Positions 41,702 to 50,876 of a stretch of DNA of 64,000 bases are shown here, in pieces. The notes below the pieces were generated by a model that saw nothing but the letters and a program-made list of their open reading frames with translations, ran no database searches and was not told where the DNA came from. The stretch's first letter is position 1; each line of letters begins with the position of its first letter. The position numbers and the translations under genes are program-made. Where the stretch lies: contig DATJLS010000054.1 of NCBI GenBank assembly GCA_035509315.1, positions 186,001 through 250,000 on the forward strand, in the 5' to 3' direction. The stretch is from JAKAWQ01 sp035509315 (lineage in GTDB: Bacteria > Pseudomonadota > Alphaproteobacteria > Acetobacterales > Acetobacteraceae).

Positions 41702-42568
41702 CTACCAGACGAGTCGCCGATAGAGGTGCCAGCTTGCGTGGCCGAGCACCGGCAGCGTGATCGCAAGCCCGAGCAGGAACGGGATCGAGCCGATCACCAG
41801 CCCGGCCGCGACGATCAGTCCCCATTCCACCATCGCGACCGGGTTGGTCGCGAGCGCGCGCACCGAGATCCCAACGGCCGTTTCCAACCGGACATCGCGG
41901 TCGAGCAGGAGCGGAAACGAGATCGCGCCGATCGCCAGCACGAGGACGGCGAAGAGGAATCCGACGCCGATGCCGAGGAAGATCATCGTCCAGCCAGCGC
42001 CCGTGGCGAACACTTCGTGCGCGAAGACCCCGAGCGAGGCTGGCGGGCGGGGGCCGAGGGTTACCTGGTAGATCAGCCCGGCGACGAGCAGCCAGAGCAG
42101 GAAGATCAGCATCAGCAGCAGGCCGAGGACCATGATCTTGCCGATCGCGTGCGAGCGGAAGACCCGGAAAGAGTCCACCCAGGTCACGTCCTCGCGCTCC
42201 TCGCGCAGGCGGCTCATCTCATTGAGGCCAACGGCGGCGAGCGGCCCGATCAGTGAAAACCCGGCGACCAGGGGAAAGACGAGCGGCAGCACGTTATAGC
42301 CTGCGACGAGCCAGGCGAAGACGAGCCCGGCCACCGGATAGATCGCGCAGAGAAACACCGCATCGCCACGGAAGGTCGCGAAATCCGCATATCCCTGCTT
42401 CAGTGCCTCCCAAGGCTCGGCGAGACCGATGCGCCGCACGAGCGGCGCTTCTCCCTGCCGGCTGGCTTCGGCCTCACTCTCATTGTCGGCGACCGAACCC
42501 ACCGCGGTGACAGCGATCTTGAACTCTTCCCATACCCATTCGACGGGGCTTCGGCTGCGGACGGCCAT
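41702..42568 (-). CDS. DUF2189 membrane protein
   Basis: This 288-residue protein has six hydrophobic helices. DUF2189 features are WEALKQGYADFATFRGDAVFLCAIYPVAGL, a Leu/Ile-rich membrane part (GKIMVLGLLLMLIFLLWLLVAGLIY) and SFPLLLDRDVRLETAVGISVRALATNPVAM. It has no known biochemical role. It is convergent with ymdB, 12 nt apart. Confidence 0.85.
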   Translation of the reverse strand: MAVRSRSPVEWVWEEFKIAVTAVGSVADNESEAEASRQGEAPLVRRIGLAEPWEALKQGYADFATFRGDAVFLCAIYPVAGLVFAWLVAGYNVLPLVFPLVAGFSLIGPLAAVGLNEMSRLREEREDVTWVDSFRVFRSHAIGKIMVLGLLLMLIFLLWLLVAGLIYQVTLGPRPPASLGVFAHEVFATGAGWTMIFLGIGVGFLFAVLVLAIGAISFPLLLDRDVRLETAVGISVRALATNPVAMVEWGLIVAAGLVIGSIPFLLGLAITLPVLGHASWHLYRRLVW

Positions 42569-42652
42569 GGTTTTTCCTCCCGAACCGTGGTTCGGGGCCG
42601 CGTTCGTGGCCGTGGCTGGCCGCGCGAGGACCGGCTCGCGGAGTTCCGTGCG

Positions 42653-43000
42653 TCAGGGCGCGAGGAAGGAACACCGCAGCAATCCGGCCCTTGACCCTAA
42701 GCCCACGGCAGGTTTCGCAAAACTTGTCGTGGACGGCTGCCAGTCACGACCAGGCCGCGACCCGCCACGAGGGAAAGATACGCCCGGCTGGAGCCGCAAG
42801 CGAGGAAATTCCCGCCCTGTCCTCGGCCGAACGGAATGGAGGCGGCACGGCGAGGGCAGGGATGTTGCCGCGCGGGTCTTCTGGCGGCCACGAACTCGCA
42901 AGGTCCGGGGGGCTTTCGCACCCGGCGGCGAGATCAATCCTATCATCGTGCGGTCAAGGATTTCGAAGTCGCGATGGCTTAATCTGAAATCGTTTTCCAT
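42653..43000 (-). CDS. Doubtful hypothetical protein
   Basis: This is a 115-residue frame from ATG 43000 with a good GGGGAGAGG site. It begins MENDFRLSHRDFEILDRTMI and becomes Arg/Pro-rich and uneven after residue 30, unlike its neighbours. It may be a short real gene whose downstream part is frameshifted, or noise. In the 795-nt space 42569-43363 this and the palindrome at 43282 are all I see; 43010-43200 is noticeably A/T-richer. Confidence 0.3.
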   Translation of the reverse strand: MENDFRLSHRDFEILDRTMIGLISPPGAKAPRTLRVRGRQKTRAATSLPSPCRLHSVRPRTGREFPRLRLQPGVSFPRGGSRPGRDWQPSTTSFAKPAVGLGSRAGLLRCSFLAP

Positions 43001-43281
43001 GTCGCCTCTCCCCTTTCATGAGAAGAACGATTGCGGAGGAGATCCGGACTCGATGCCGATTCGATTCTCATCGTCCACGAGAAGATATCGTGGATGAAAA
43101 GAGAGCGGATTGCCCAAAGGACGGGCAGTTTTCAGAAAAATCAAAATGCAACATGAATGCTTGCATGGCACTATTGACATCCTTGACATGGCACGTCTAG
43201 CTTTTTCCAGTCGTACAGGCCAACAACTTGAAATTCTTTTCGGGCGGAGGGATCGGCATCCCCACCGCGAAGGAATGACGT

Positions 43282-43311
43282 GTCCGCGCGAGCAGCTCTG
43301 CTCGCGCGGAC
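43282..43311. promoter_or_regulatory. 30-nt palindrome upstream of the sugar ABC operon
   Basis: The arms GTCCGCGCGAGCAG and CTGCTCGCGCGGAC are perfect (14 bp) around a central CT, 53-82 nt before the binding-protein start. With TTGACA at 43174 or 43183 further upstream, it may be an operator or a leader hairpin controlling the operon. No poly-T follows, so it is not an obvious terminator. Confidence 0.5.
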
Positions 43312-43363
43312 GATCCCATAGGCTTGCACCCGCCATCGTTGAATGACCAAGGATCCTTTTCGC

Positions 43364-44611
43364 ATGTTGAAATCCTGGCTCACAGCCGGTACCAATCTTT
43401 TGGCACTTGCAGCGCTCGGATGCGGCCTCGGCGCGTTGGCGCCCGCGACGGCCTCCGCCGGGACCACCCTCAGCCTCGTCGTCGCAGACTATGGGACGGG
43501 GCCGGCCGATACGAGCCAGAAATACTGGCAGAAGATCGCGGATGATTTTCATGCCGTGAACCCGGGCATCACGGTGAAGGTGCAGACCATCAACTGGAAC
43601 GATTTCGACACCAAGGTACAGACCATGGTGCAGAATCGCCAGTATCCCGACATCACCGAAGGGGACTACTTCTCGAATTATGCCCAGGAGGGTTTGCTTT
43701 ATAAGGTGACCGACGTCTTCAGCGATCCCTCCAACCTGATGCCGGTCTTCAAGACACTGGGGAGCTACGACGGCGTGCAGTACGGCCTGCCTTTTACCAC
43801 CAGTGCCCGGGCGCTCTTCTACAACAAGAAGATCTTCGCCGAAGCCGGCATCACCACGCCGCCCACGACCTGGGACGAGATCATGAACGATGCCGCCAAG
43901 ATCGAGGCCAAGGGCAAGATCGGGTTCGGCCTGCCGCTCGGCCCGGAAGAGGCGCAGGCCGAGACGCTGCTCTGGTTCCTCGGCAACGGCGGCGGTTATC
44001 AGGATGCCTCGGGCAAATGGGTGATTAACAGCCCGCAGAATGTCGAGACCTTTGCGTTCATGACCAGGCTGGTGAAGGCCGGCGATACCGAGCCCAACCC
44101 GGGCACCAAGAACCGCACCGATCTCTTCGAACAGTTCGGCGAAGGCCAGATCGGCATGATGAACGGAGAAGTCGCGTTGCTTCCGATCATCAGCAAGGCT
44201 GGTGTGCTGAAGCCGCAAGATGTCGGCACGGCAGCGATCGCGGGGAAGAACGGCCCGATCGACAAGACTCTCGGTGTTTGCGATTTCGTTGCCGCCTTCA
44301 AGGGAAATGGAACGAAGCGCGCCGCGATCAAGAAGTTCCTGGATTTTGCCTACCAGGACAAGTACCAACTCGCCTTTGTGCATGAGTATCTGGAACTGCC
44401 CGGCACGACCTCTGCGGCCATCATCCTGGCGAAGACGGATGCGACGCTAGCTCCCTTCGTGAAGGCGCTGCCCAATGCCGTGCAATATCCCAATGATCCC
44501 GTCTGGGCGCAGGTGAAGGCACAGATCCAGCAGATCATCGGCACCGCCATTGGCCCGGACCCGAAGAGCGTGCTCGACACGATTCAGCAAACTGCACTCA
44601 AGGGCAGCTAA
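43364..44611 (+). CDS. Sugar ABC transporter substrate-binding protein (extracellular family 1)
   Basis: This 415-residue periplasmic receptor has a signal peptide (MLKSWLTAGTNLLALAALGCGLGALAPATASA). Family 1 motifs follow: YGTGPADTSQKYWQKIADDFHAVNPGITVKV, NRQYPDITEGDYFSNYAQEGLLY, YGLPFTTSARALFYNKKIFAEAGI and TTPPTTWDEI. The length is normal. ATG 43364 has AAGGAT upstream; ATG 43343 is an in-frame alternative. It is followed by two permeases but no ATPase, so a separate MsmK/UgpC-type ATPase must be used. The sugar is unknown. Confidence 0.9.
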   Translation: MLKSWLTAGTNLLALAALGCGLGALAPATASAGTTLSLVVADYGTGPADTSQKYWQKIADDFHAVNPGITVKVQTINWNDFDTKVQTMVQNRQYPDITEGDYFSNYAQEGLLYKVTDVFSDPSNLMPVFKTLGSYDGVQYGLPFTTSARALFYNKKIFAEAGITTPPTTWDEIMNDAAKIEAKGKIGFGLPLGPEEAQAETLLWFLGNGGGYQDASGKWVINSPQNVETFAFMTRLVKAGDTEPNPGTKNRTDLFEQFGEGQIGMMNGEVALLPIISKAGVLKPQDVGTAAIAGKNGPIDKTLGVCDFVAAFKGNGTKRAAIKKFLDFAYQDKYQLAFVHEYLELPGTTSAAIILAKTDATLAPFVKALPNAVQYPNDPVWAQVKAQIQQIIGTAIGPDPKSVLDTIQQTALKGS

Positions 44612-44623
44612 AGTCTTCCAATC

Positions 44624-45559
44624 GTGGGTGTCGTGGCGGCAGAGAACGCCGCCGGGCGGATGCGGCGCAGGATCTGCCCGCCCGCCCGGCTGGCGCCGCT
44701 GCTTTGGGTCGGGCCGGCGATCCTGCTGATCATGCTGGTCGTGGTGTGGCCCGTGATCATCATGATCCGCACCGCCTTCCAGCATATCAGCCCGGACGGA
44801 TTTATCCTTGGCTGGGCCGGATTCCGGAACTTCACCTATCTCTGGCAGGAACCGGATCTGCCCGGCATCCTCATCCGCACGGTGATCTGGGTGGTGAGCA
44901 TCGTGGCCTGCACGATGCTCATCTCGCTTGTCCTGGCCCAGCTCTTCAACCAGCGCTTTCCCGGCAGGCGGGTCGCGCGCTGGGCGTTGATCGCGCCCTG
45001 GGCTGCATCCGTTATGATGACCGCGCTCGTGTTCCGCTGGGCGCTCGATGCGAACAATGGCGTCATCAATATCTTTCTGCACGATCTCGGTCTGCTGAAG
45101 CACTTCAACACCAACGCCTCGGACTGGCTGGGCAGTCCATCCTCCGCCTTCGCCTGGATGATCGTCGTTGCGATCTTCGTCTCGATCCCCTTTTCCACCT
45201 ACGCCTTGCTGGCGGGGCTTCAGAGCATTCCTTCCGATGTCTATGAGGCGGCGAAGGTGGACGGCGCCGGCCATTGGCGGACCTATCGCGCGATCACATT
45301 GCCGATGCTGCGGCCGGCCTTCATCGTGGCCTTGCTCATCAACGTCATCAATGTCTTCAACTCGTTCCCGATCATCTGGGAAATGACGCGCGGCGGGCCA
45401 GGGCATCGCACCAGCACGACGACGACTTTCATGTATCAGCTCAAGCAGAGCTATATCGGTGAGTCCGCCGCCATGTCCGTCATCAATTTCGGGATGGTCG
45501 TGCTGATCGTGTTGCTCTATCTGCGCGTGACGCTGTGGGGCCAGGAAGAGGCACGGTGA
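44624..45559 (+). CDS. Sugar ABC permease (MalF/UgpA-like)
   Basis: This 311-residue permease starts at GTG 44624 with about six transmembrane helices. The N-terminal domain has APLLWVGPAILLIMLVVVWPVIIMI. The EAA loop reads LQSIPSDVYEAAKVDGAGHWRTYRAITLPMLRPA, and LINVINVFNSFPIIWEMTRGGPGHRTSTTTTFMYQ is typical of MalF/UgpA. It is 12 nt downstream of the receptor gene and overlaps the second permease. Confidence 0.9.
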   Translation: MGVVAAENAAGRMRRRICPPARLAPLLWVGPAILLIMLVVVWPVIIMIRTAFQHISPDGFILGWAGFRNFTYLWQEPDLPGILIRTVIWVVSIVACTMLISLVLAQLFNQRFPGRRVARWALIAPWAASVMMTALVFRWALDANNGVINIFLHDLGLLKHFNTNASDWLGSPSSAFAWMIVVAIFVSIPFSTYALLAGLQSIPSDVYEAAKVDGAGHWRTYRAITLPMLRPAFIVALLINVINVFNSFPIIWEMTRGGPGHRTSTTTTFMYQLKQSYIGESAAMSVINFGMVVLIVLLYLRVTLWGQEEAR

Positions 45560-46440
45560 TGGAGGGCGTCGTTCCCGCCTCGCCAACCAGCCTCCCGCGG
45601 GCGCTCGAGAGGAGGCGGCCGGCACGCCGGCTCAGGAACCGCACGCTGATCTTCGCCGGCCTCGCCTATCTCACCGGCATTTTCTTCCTGCTGCCCTATA
45701 TCGAGATGATCATCTCGGCGCTGCGTCCGCAAAACCAGCTGCTCGACCGGGACTATCTGCCGCGCCGTTTCGCCTGGCACAATTTCATCGATATCTGGTC
45801 CACCGGGTTCGGAAACAACCTCCGGATCAGCCTGGAGGTCGCGGCGGGGGCGACGATCCTCGTACTGCTCGTTGCCGTGCCGGCCGCCTACTACACCGCG
45901 CGCCAGCGCTTCCCCGGCCGCAATCTCTTCCTCTTGCTCGTGCTTGTGACGCAGATGTTCCAGCCGACGGCGATGCTGGTCGGCATCTATCGCGAGTTCC
46001 TCAGCTTCGACCTTCTCGACAGCGTCTTTGCTCTCATACTCGTCAATGCCGGCTTCAACATGGCCTTTGCGGTCTGGATTCTGAGCGCCTATGTCTCGGC
46101 CATACCGGCCGAGCTGGAAGAGGCCGCTTTCATCGACGGCACCAGCCGCATCGGCGCGATGTTGCGCATCACGCTGCCCCTGGCGCTGCCGGGGATCGTT
46201 ACCGCGCTGATCTTCACCTTCATCAGCGCCTGGAACGAGTTCATCGTGGCGCTGACGCTCACCACCGCGCCGCAGACCGAGCCGCTGACCGTGACGCTCA
46301 ACAGCTATATCGGCGAGTATCGGGTCGATTGGAGCCATCTCTTTGCCGGCTCCGTCATCGCGATCATTCCCGTCATCATCCTCTTCGCGCTGATCGAGGG
46401 AAAGGTGGTGAGCGGCCTGACCGCTGGCGCGATCAAGTGA
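45559..46440 (+). CDS. Sugar ABC permease (MalG/UgpE-like)
   Basis: This 293-residue partner permease has an EAA loop ELEEAAFIDGTSRIGAMLRITLPLALPGI and FTFISAWNEFIVALTLT, matching MalG/UgpE. The ATG at 45559 overlaps the preceding stop (TGATG), with AGGAAGAGG upstream. The gene ends GTGA, which provides the GTG start of cutC. Confidence 0.9.
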   Translation: MEGVVPASPTSLPRALERRRPARRLRNRTLIFAGLAYLTGIFFLLPYIEMIISALRPQNQLLDRDYLPRRFAWHNFIDIWSTGFGNNLRISLEVAAGATILVLLVAVPAAYYTARQRFPGRNLFLLLVLVTQMFQPTAMLVGIYREFLSFDLLDSVFALILVNAGFNMAFAVWILSAYVSAIPAELEEAAFIDGTSRIGAMLRITLPLALPGIVTALIFTFISAWNEFIVALTLTTAPQTEPLTVTLNSYIGEYRVDWSHLFAGSVIAIIPVIILFALIEGKVVSGLTAGAIK

Positions 46441-47171
46441 GTCCGCGCATCCCTCCGCCTTGTGTGGAGATTTGCGTCGATGATCTGAATGGTGCCTTGG
46501 CGGCGGAAGCGGCGGGCGCCGACCGGATCGAGCTCTGCGCCGCCCTCTCGGAGGGGGGCATAACCCCAAGCGTCGGGATGATTCGCGCAGTCCTCGGAGG
46601 GCTGCGGCGGATCGGCGTCATGGTCATGATCCGCCCGCGCGGCGGCGATTTTCTCGTGACTGCGGAGGAACGCGCCATCATGCTGGCGGATATCGCGGCA
46701 ATCCGCGAAGAGCCGCATGCGCCGGAGGTGAAGGTCGGGTTCGTCTTCGGCGCCCTGGCCGCTCGGCGCGGCATCGATGTGCCGAGCCTCAAGATGCTTC
46801 TCGCCGAATGTGGCGGCCTCCCCGTGACCTTTCACAAGGCGTTCGATGAAGTCGCGGATATGCAAGCCTCTCTCGAGACCTTGATCGCCCTTGGCATCGA
46901 CCGCGTGCTGACCTCGGGCGGCGCGCCCACGGCCGCGTCGGGCCGTGAAAGGCTCCGTTCGCTCGTCGAGCAGTCTGCCGGACGTATCGGCATTCTTGCC
47001 GGCGGTGGCGTGCGCGCCGGCAATCTGCGCACCCTGCTGGCCGAAACCGGCGTGAGGGAAGTGCATCTGCGTGCAATGCGGCCGGATGGGTTCGGCCGCC
47101 CGGTCACGTCGCCGGAGGAGATCGATGCAGTGCTTCGCGTTGCCCGGGACGCAGCCCAGGATGCTGCGTGA
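46437..47171 (+). CDS. cutC: CutC-family TIM-barrel protein
   Basis: This 244-residue TIM-barrel protein is historically called a copper homeostasis protein. It begins VSPRIPPPCVEICVDDLNGALAAEAAGADRIELCAALSEGGITPS (GTG start). It then shows VMIRPRGGDFLVTAEERAIMLADI, GFVFGALAARRGIDVP, VTFHKAFDEVADM and DRVLTSGGAPTAASG. The copper role is weakly supported in bacteria. Its place between sugar permeases and a ROK kinase suggests a link to sugar or sugar-phosphate metabolism. It overlaps the permease by 4 nt. Confidence 0.9.
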   Translation: MSPRIPPPCVEICVDDLNGALAAEAAGADRIELCAALSEGGITPSVGMIRAVLGGLRRIGVMVMIRPRGGDFLVTAEERAIMLADIAAIREEPHAPEVKVGFVFGALAARRGIDVPSLKMLLAECGGLPVTFHKAFDEVADMQASLETLIALGIDRVLTSGGAPTAASGRERLRSLVEQSAGRIGILAGGGVRAGNLRTLLAETGVREVHLRAMRPDGFGRPVTSPEEIDAVLRVARDAAQDAA

Positions 47172-47181
47172 GCGAGGCTGC

Positions 47182-48153
47182 ATGAGTCCGGAGATGGGTC
47201 GGGGGCCTTCGGTTCTGGCCGTCGATGTCGGCGGGACCAGCCTCAAGGGGGCGGTGGTCGGTGAAGATGGGCGGTTTCTGCATCGGGAGGCTGTTCCGCT
47301 CGCCGGTGAGCGGGGCGAGGCGGTCTTCGATCGGCTGCTGGATCTTCTGGATCGCCTGCGGCAGGAGGCGGCGCTTCGCGGCCGGCCTGCCGGCGCAGCC
47401 GCCGTCATCACGCCGGGCATGGATGACCGCGGCTCCGTGATGTTCGCCTCCAATCTCGGCTGGCGCGATATGCCTCTCCGGGATCGCCTCGAACGCCATC
47501 TCTCGCTGCCGGTCGCAACCGGGCACGATGTGCGGACGGCGGGTGCGGCGGAGGTGCGGTTCGGCGCGGCGCGCGGCGCGCGGGATTTCGCGATGATCAT
47601 GTTGGGCACGGGGATCGCCGCTTCGCTCTTCGCCAATGGGCAACCGATCCGAGGCGCGCGCAGCCTGGGCGGTGAGTTCGGACATATGCCGATCATTCCC
47701 GGAGGTGAGACGTGCCCCTGCGGCCAGCGCGGCTGCCTGGAAGTCTATGCCTCTGCCGGCGGCATCGCGCGGCGCTTTCGGGCGGCGGGCGGCGATCCGA
47801 GCCTGACGGCGGCCGAAATCGCCGGCGCGGCCGGCATGGACGCGCGGGCAGGGAAAGTCTGGCGGGAGGCGGTCGCGGCGCTGGGCCAGGGCCTCGTCAT
47901 CCTCACCATGCTGCTCGATCCCGAGCTCTTCATCATCGGCGGCGGGCTCGCCGAGGCGGGCGAAAATTTGCTCGTCCCTCTGCGTGACGCGCTCAAGGCC
48001 GGTCTCGCCTGGCGTGCGCCGCCGCCGCTCGCCGCTTCCATGCTTGGTGCCCCCGGCGCTCTGCTCGGTGCCGCCGCCCTCGGGTTCGAGCGCATCGGCC
48101 TCAGCGCGTCAGTCCAGGAATGGAATCTTGCCGGGCGTCGCTGCCGGGCCTGA
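47182..48153 (+). CDS. ROK-family sugar kinase
   Basis: This 323-residue kinase/regulator family member lacks an N-terminal helix-turn-helix, so it is more likely a kinase. The ATP loop is LAVDVGGTSLKGAVV, and the zinc motif is C-P-C-G-Q-R-G-C-L-E (CPCGQRGCLEVYASAGG). GTGIAASLFANGQPIRGARSLGGEFGHMP holds the catalytic and ROK signature residues, with EFGHMP ahead of the zinc site. It probably phosphorylates the imported sugar or amino sugar. ATG 47182 is preferred over 47161, which overlaps cutC. Confidence 0.9.
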   Translation: MSPEMGRGPSVLAVDVGGTSLKGAVVGEDGRFLHREAVPLAGERGEAVFDRLLDLLDRLRQEAALRGRPAGAAAVITPGMDDRGSVMFASNLGWRDMPLRDRLERHLSLPVATGHDVRTAGAAEVRFGAARGARDFAMIMLGTGIAASLFANGQPIRGARSLGGEFGHMPIIPGGETCPCGQRGCLEVYASAGGIARRFRAAGGDPSLTAAEIAGAAGMDARAGKVWREAVAALGQGLVILTMLLDPELFIIGGGLAEAGENLLVPLRDALKAGLAWRAPPPLAASMLGAPGALLGAAALGFERIGLSASVQEWNLAGRRCRA

Positions 48154-48164
48154 TCGCGGGCCGT

Positions 48165-48962
48165 TCAGGCCGCGGCGCGGCGCGTTCTCGCATGATGCTC
48201 CAGCGCCTCGTCGGGCACCGGCACGATCGGCGCGAAATCGCGATGGGCGATCCACTCGGCGCGCGTCGGTGTGCGGATGAAGTTGGAGACCGCATTCAGT
48301 GTGAGATAGACGATCTTGCGCGGATAGGGTGTGATATTGCCGGCCGAGCCATGCACGAGATTGCCGTGGAACATCAGGACACCGCCCGGCCTGCCGGTGG
48401 GCGCGACAATGCCGCCTTCATCGACGAGGCGCGTCACCGTCGCCTTGTCGAGCGTCCAGAGCGGATAGGAGGTCGTTTCAAGATCATGACCGGCGGCCAG
48501 CGTGCCGTGGCGATGGCTGCGCGGGATCAGCATCAGCGGACCGTTGATCGGCATTACGTCGTCGAGAAAGACGGAGATGTTCATGGCGCGCGGCTCGGGC
48601 ATCCCGTCATCGCGCACCCAGGTGCCGTAATCCTGGTGCCACTGCCAGACATCCCCGTCGAACGCCGCCTTCGCGTTGATCTTGAACTGGTGCATGTAGA
48701 GCGGCTCGCCAAAAATCTGCTCAACGGGGCGGATCAGGCGCGGATGGCAGCCGAGCAGGCCGAAAGCCTCATTGTAGGTGTGGGCGGCGAAGGCCGTGCG
48801 CGGCGCGCCGGATTTCTCGCGCCAGATTTCCTTCCGGTCATGGTCGAAAATCGCGACCGCCTCGGCGGCTAGGGCGGCGACCTCAGTCGGCGTGAAGACT
48901 TCAGGAAAAAAAATAAATCCTTCGCGATGAAAGCACGCGATGTCCTGTTCGGTAAGTCTCAT
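48165..48962 (-). CDS. Phytanoyl-CoA dioxygenase-family Fe(II)/2-oxoglutarate enzyme
   Basis: This 265-residue oxygenase opens MRLTEQDIACFHREGFIFFPEVFTPTEVAALA. The Fe ligands are H-x-D in VWQWHQDYGTWVRD and the distal His in MFHGNLVHGSAGNITPYPRK, whose Arg binds 2-oxoglutarate. MNISVFLDDVMPINGPLMLIPRSHRHG is the EctD/PhyH hallmark. It resembles ectoine-hydroxylase-like proteins, but no ectoine genes are nearby, so the substrate is open. GGGAGGAAGAG precedes ATG 48962. It is convergent with the ROK gene. Confidence 0.88.
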   Translation of the reverse strand: MRLTEQDIACFHREGFIFFPEVFTPTEVAALAAEAVAIFDHDRKEIWREKSGAPRTAFAAHTYNEAFGLLGCHPRLIRPVEQIFGEPLYMHQFKINAKAAFDGDVWQWHQDYGTWVRDDGMPEPRAMNISVFLDDVMPINGPLMLIPRSHRHGTLAAGHDLETTSYPLWTLDKATVTRLVDEGGIVAPTGRPGGVLMFHGNLVHGSAGNITPYPRKIVYLTLNAVSNFIRTPTRAEWIAHRDFAPIVPVPDEALEHHARTRRAAA

Positions 48963-49107
48963 CTCTTCCTCCCGGTCGCCGACACGGCGGGCGTGCAGCC
49001 CGACATGCGTGCATCTTGACAGCGGCACGGCAGCATAAACCCCGATCCACGATCAACCAACGCGGAGCGGAGGGCCGACGCCGGCGGAACCGTGCCCCGA
49101 TCCCTGC

Positions 49108-49500
49108 TTATGTCCGCGCCGCGGCGAAGGAGGGCAGGGATTCCATGGTGGCAACCCAGGGAATCCGGGCCGCGGCATAGATCTGGTCCCTGGGCGGTAC
49201 GGGCGAAGGATCGTCGAGGCTCGCCGTGGTAATGTCGATCTCCCCGGTGAGCAGGCTCGAGCGGAAGAAGAGGGCGGAGCCGCAGGATGGGCAGAAGCCA
49301 CGCTCAGCCTTGGCCGAGGAGCGGTACCAGGCCGGGCTGCCCGCCACGATCCGAAGGGAGGGACGCGGCACGCTGAACCACGCGACGAGCGGCGCCCCGC
49401 TCGCGCGGCGGCACATCGCGCAATGGCAAATGGATTCGTGGAACACCGCCCCATCGGTCTCATAACGGACCGCTCCGCAGAGGCATCCTCCCCGCAGCAT
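49108..49500 (-). CDS. GFA-family zinc protein
   Basis: This 130-residue protein is of the glutathione-dependent formaldehyde-activating (GFA) fold. CxC-type zinc ligands are in GGCLCGAVRYE, ICHCAMCRRASGAP and GFCPSCGSALFF. GFA itself is named for reacting with formaldehyde and glutathione, but most family members have unknown roles. ATG 49500 follows GGGAGGAGC. The 437-nt space to the HAD gene (49501-49937) holds nothing that I can call. Confidence 0.85.
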   Translation of the reverse strand: MLRGGCLCGAVRYETDGAVFHESICHCAMCRRASGAPLVAWFSVPRPSLRIVAGSPAWYRSSAKAERGFCPSCGSALFFRSSLLTGEIDITTASLDDPSPVPPRDQIYAAARIPWVATMESLPSFAAART

Positions 49501-49937
49501 CGTCTGCTCCTCCCTTTCCCTACCAGCGCCGATACTCCGCTCCGCGGACCGGGCAATCAAGTTTGCGACAACGTGACAGCTATGGCTGCCGTGAACAGCG
49601 TGAATATGCGCTTCGTCGATCAGGACGACTGTCTCGGCGATTTTATCCCGCCTGACCGCCGGACCCGGCCCGTCCCCGCAGCTTGACCGCATCCCCACGG
49701 GGAGCGTGAACCCGTACCAAGGTGCAGGTCGGACCATAAGTTTCGAGAGATTGTCGGGCATATGTTCCGTGAAGCATGGTCGCCGCCGTCCGCAAGGCCC
49801 GAGGCCTGCCACCCCGCGTCTGACCGACAATTCGGCTGACCAGAAGTGATTGCGCGGGCGGCGAAGGCCGCCGCTCGTTCCCGCTCCGCCTTTGGCCCCG
49901 CCGACAGTGGTTTCAGGCTTGAGCAAAGGAGATCGAG

Positions 49938-50756
49938 ATGACAGAAGAGCAAGACCACGCGTTGCTGGCGCGTCGCGGCCTCTTTTCGGGCCTGGGCACG
50001 GCCGCGGCGGCCGGTCTGATCGCGACCGCCGGCTTCACGCCAGCCCAAGCCCAGACCCAAGGGCCGACGGGGCCTGTGCCCTCGATCCTGGTCTTCGACA
50101 TCAACGAAACCACACTGGACATCGACTACACCGCGCCAGTGTTTGCGCGTGTATTCGGCGACAAGGCTGTCCTGCGGGAATGGTTCGCTCAGTTGATCCT
50201 CTACTCCGACGCCATCTCGCTCGCCGGGCCCTATGCGACTTTCTTCGAGCTTGGCGAAGGCGTGCTGAAGATGCTGGCCGACATCCACCGCGTCTCCGTG
50301 CAGCCGTCGGACGTGGAGGAGCTTCGCCACCGCTTCGCCACCATGCCGGCCCACCCCGATGTCGAGCAGGGGCTGACCCGGCTGAAGGCAGCAGGATTTC
50401 GTCTCGTCGCCTTCACCAACTCTCCGCCGGTACATCCCAGCCCGGCCGAGAATGCTGGCCTCGGTAAGTTTTTCGAGCGGGAGTTCAGCATCGATCGGGT
50501 GCGGCGCTTCAAGCCGGCGCCCCAGTGCTATTACATGGTCGCAGAGGAGCTAGGCGTGGAGCTCTCCGCCTGCGGTATGGTCGCCGCACATGTTTGGGAT
50601 ACCCTCGGCGCCCAATCCGCGGGCTACTCGGGCGCCGCCCTGATCACCCGTGGCGTCAATGCACCCCTGCATGTGCGTAACATCCCCCAGCCGCAGATCG
50701 TCGCGCCCGATTTCATCGGCCTGGCGGACCAGGCCGGTAGGCTGTGGCGCCGGTGA
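49938..50756 (+). CDS. Exported haloacid dehalogenase-like (HAD type II) protein
   Basis: This 272-residue HAD protein has a Tat-like leader (LARRGLFSGLGTAAAAGLIATAGFTPAQA). The HAD core has motif I FDINETTLD (Asp nucleophile; the usual FDxxGT is replaced by DINETT), motif II FTNSPP, motif III RFKPAPQCY and motif IV-like ACGMVAAHVWDTLGAQSAG. It resembles 2-haloacid dehalogenases, but these are normally cytosolic, so export is unusual. Substrate unknown. GGAGATCGAG upstream of ATG 49938 fits a ribosome site. Confidence 0.85.
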   Translation: MTEEQDHALLARRGLFSGLGTAAAAGLIATAGFTPAQAQTQGPTGPVPSILVFDINETTLDIDYTAPVFARVFGDKAVLREWFAQLILYSDAISLAGPYATFFELGEGVLKMLADIHRVSVQPSDVEELRHRFATMPAHPDVEQGLTRLKAAGFRLVAFTNSPPVHPSPAENAGLGKFFEREFSIDRVRRFKPAPQCYYMVAEELGVELSACGMVAAHVWDTLGAQSAGYSGAALITRGVNAPLHVRNIPQPQIVAPDFIGLADQAGRLWRR

Positions 50757-50785
50757 ACTCGGTGCACCTAGCGCCCGATCGCAGA

Positions 50786-50876
50786 GAAAAGTGACTCGCG
50801 GAGCGAGCACTTTTCGCCGCGTGAATCGGGCACTGGGACAAAGACCTATGTGCCAGCTTTCTATGAAAGCTGGCAC
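50786..50876. repeat. Two hairpins downstream of the HAD gene
   Basis: Hairpin one (50786-50815) nests GAAAAGTG/CACTTTTC around CTCGC-GGA-GCGAG. Hairpin two (50850-50876) is a perfect 12-bp stem GTGCCAGCTTTC/GAAAGCTGGCAC with loop TAT and ends CACTAG, like the 25.5-kb palindromes. They fill the space between the HAD gene and the cas3 scar. Either could end HAD transcription. Confidence 0.65.

Noticed and set aside
43016..44383. 455-residue minus-strand ORF over the sugar receptor
   Set aside because: The opposite frame has a signal peptide and binding-protein motifs; this one shows none.
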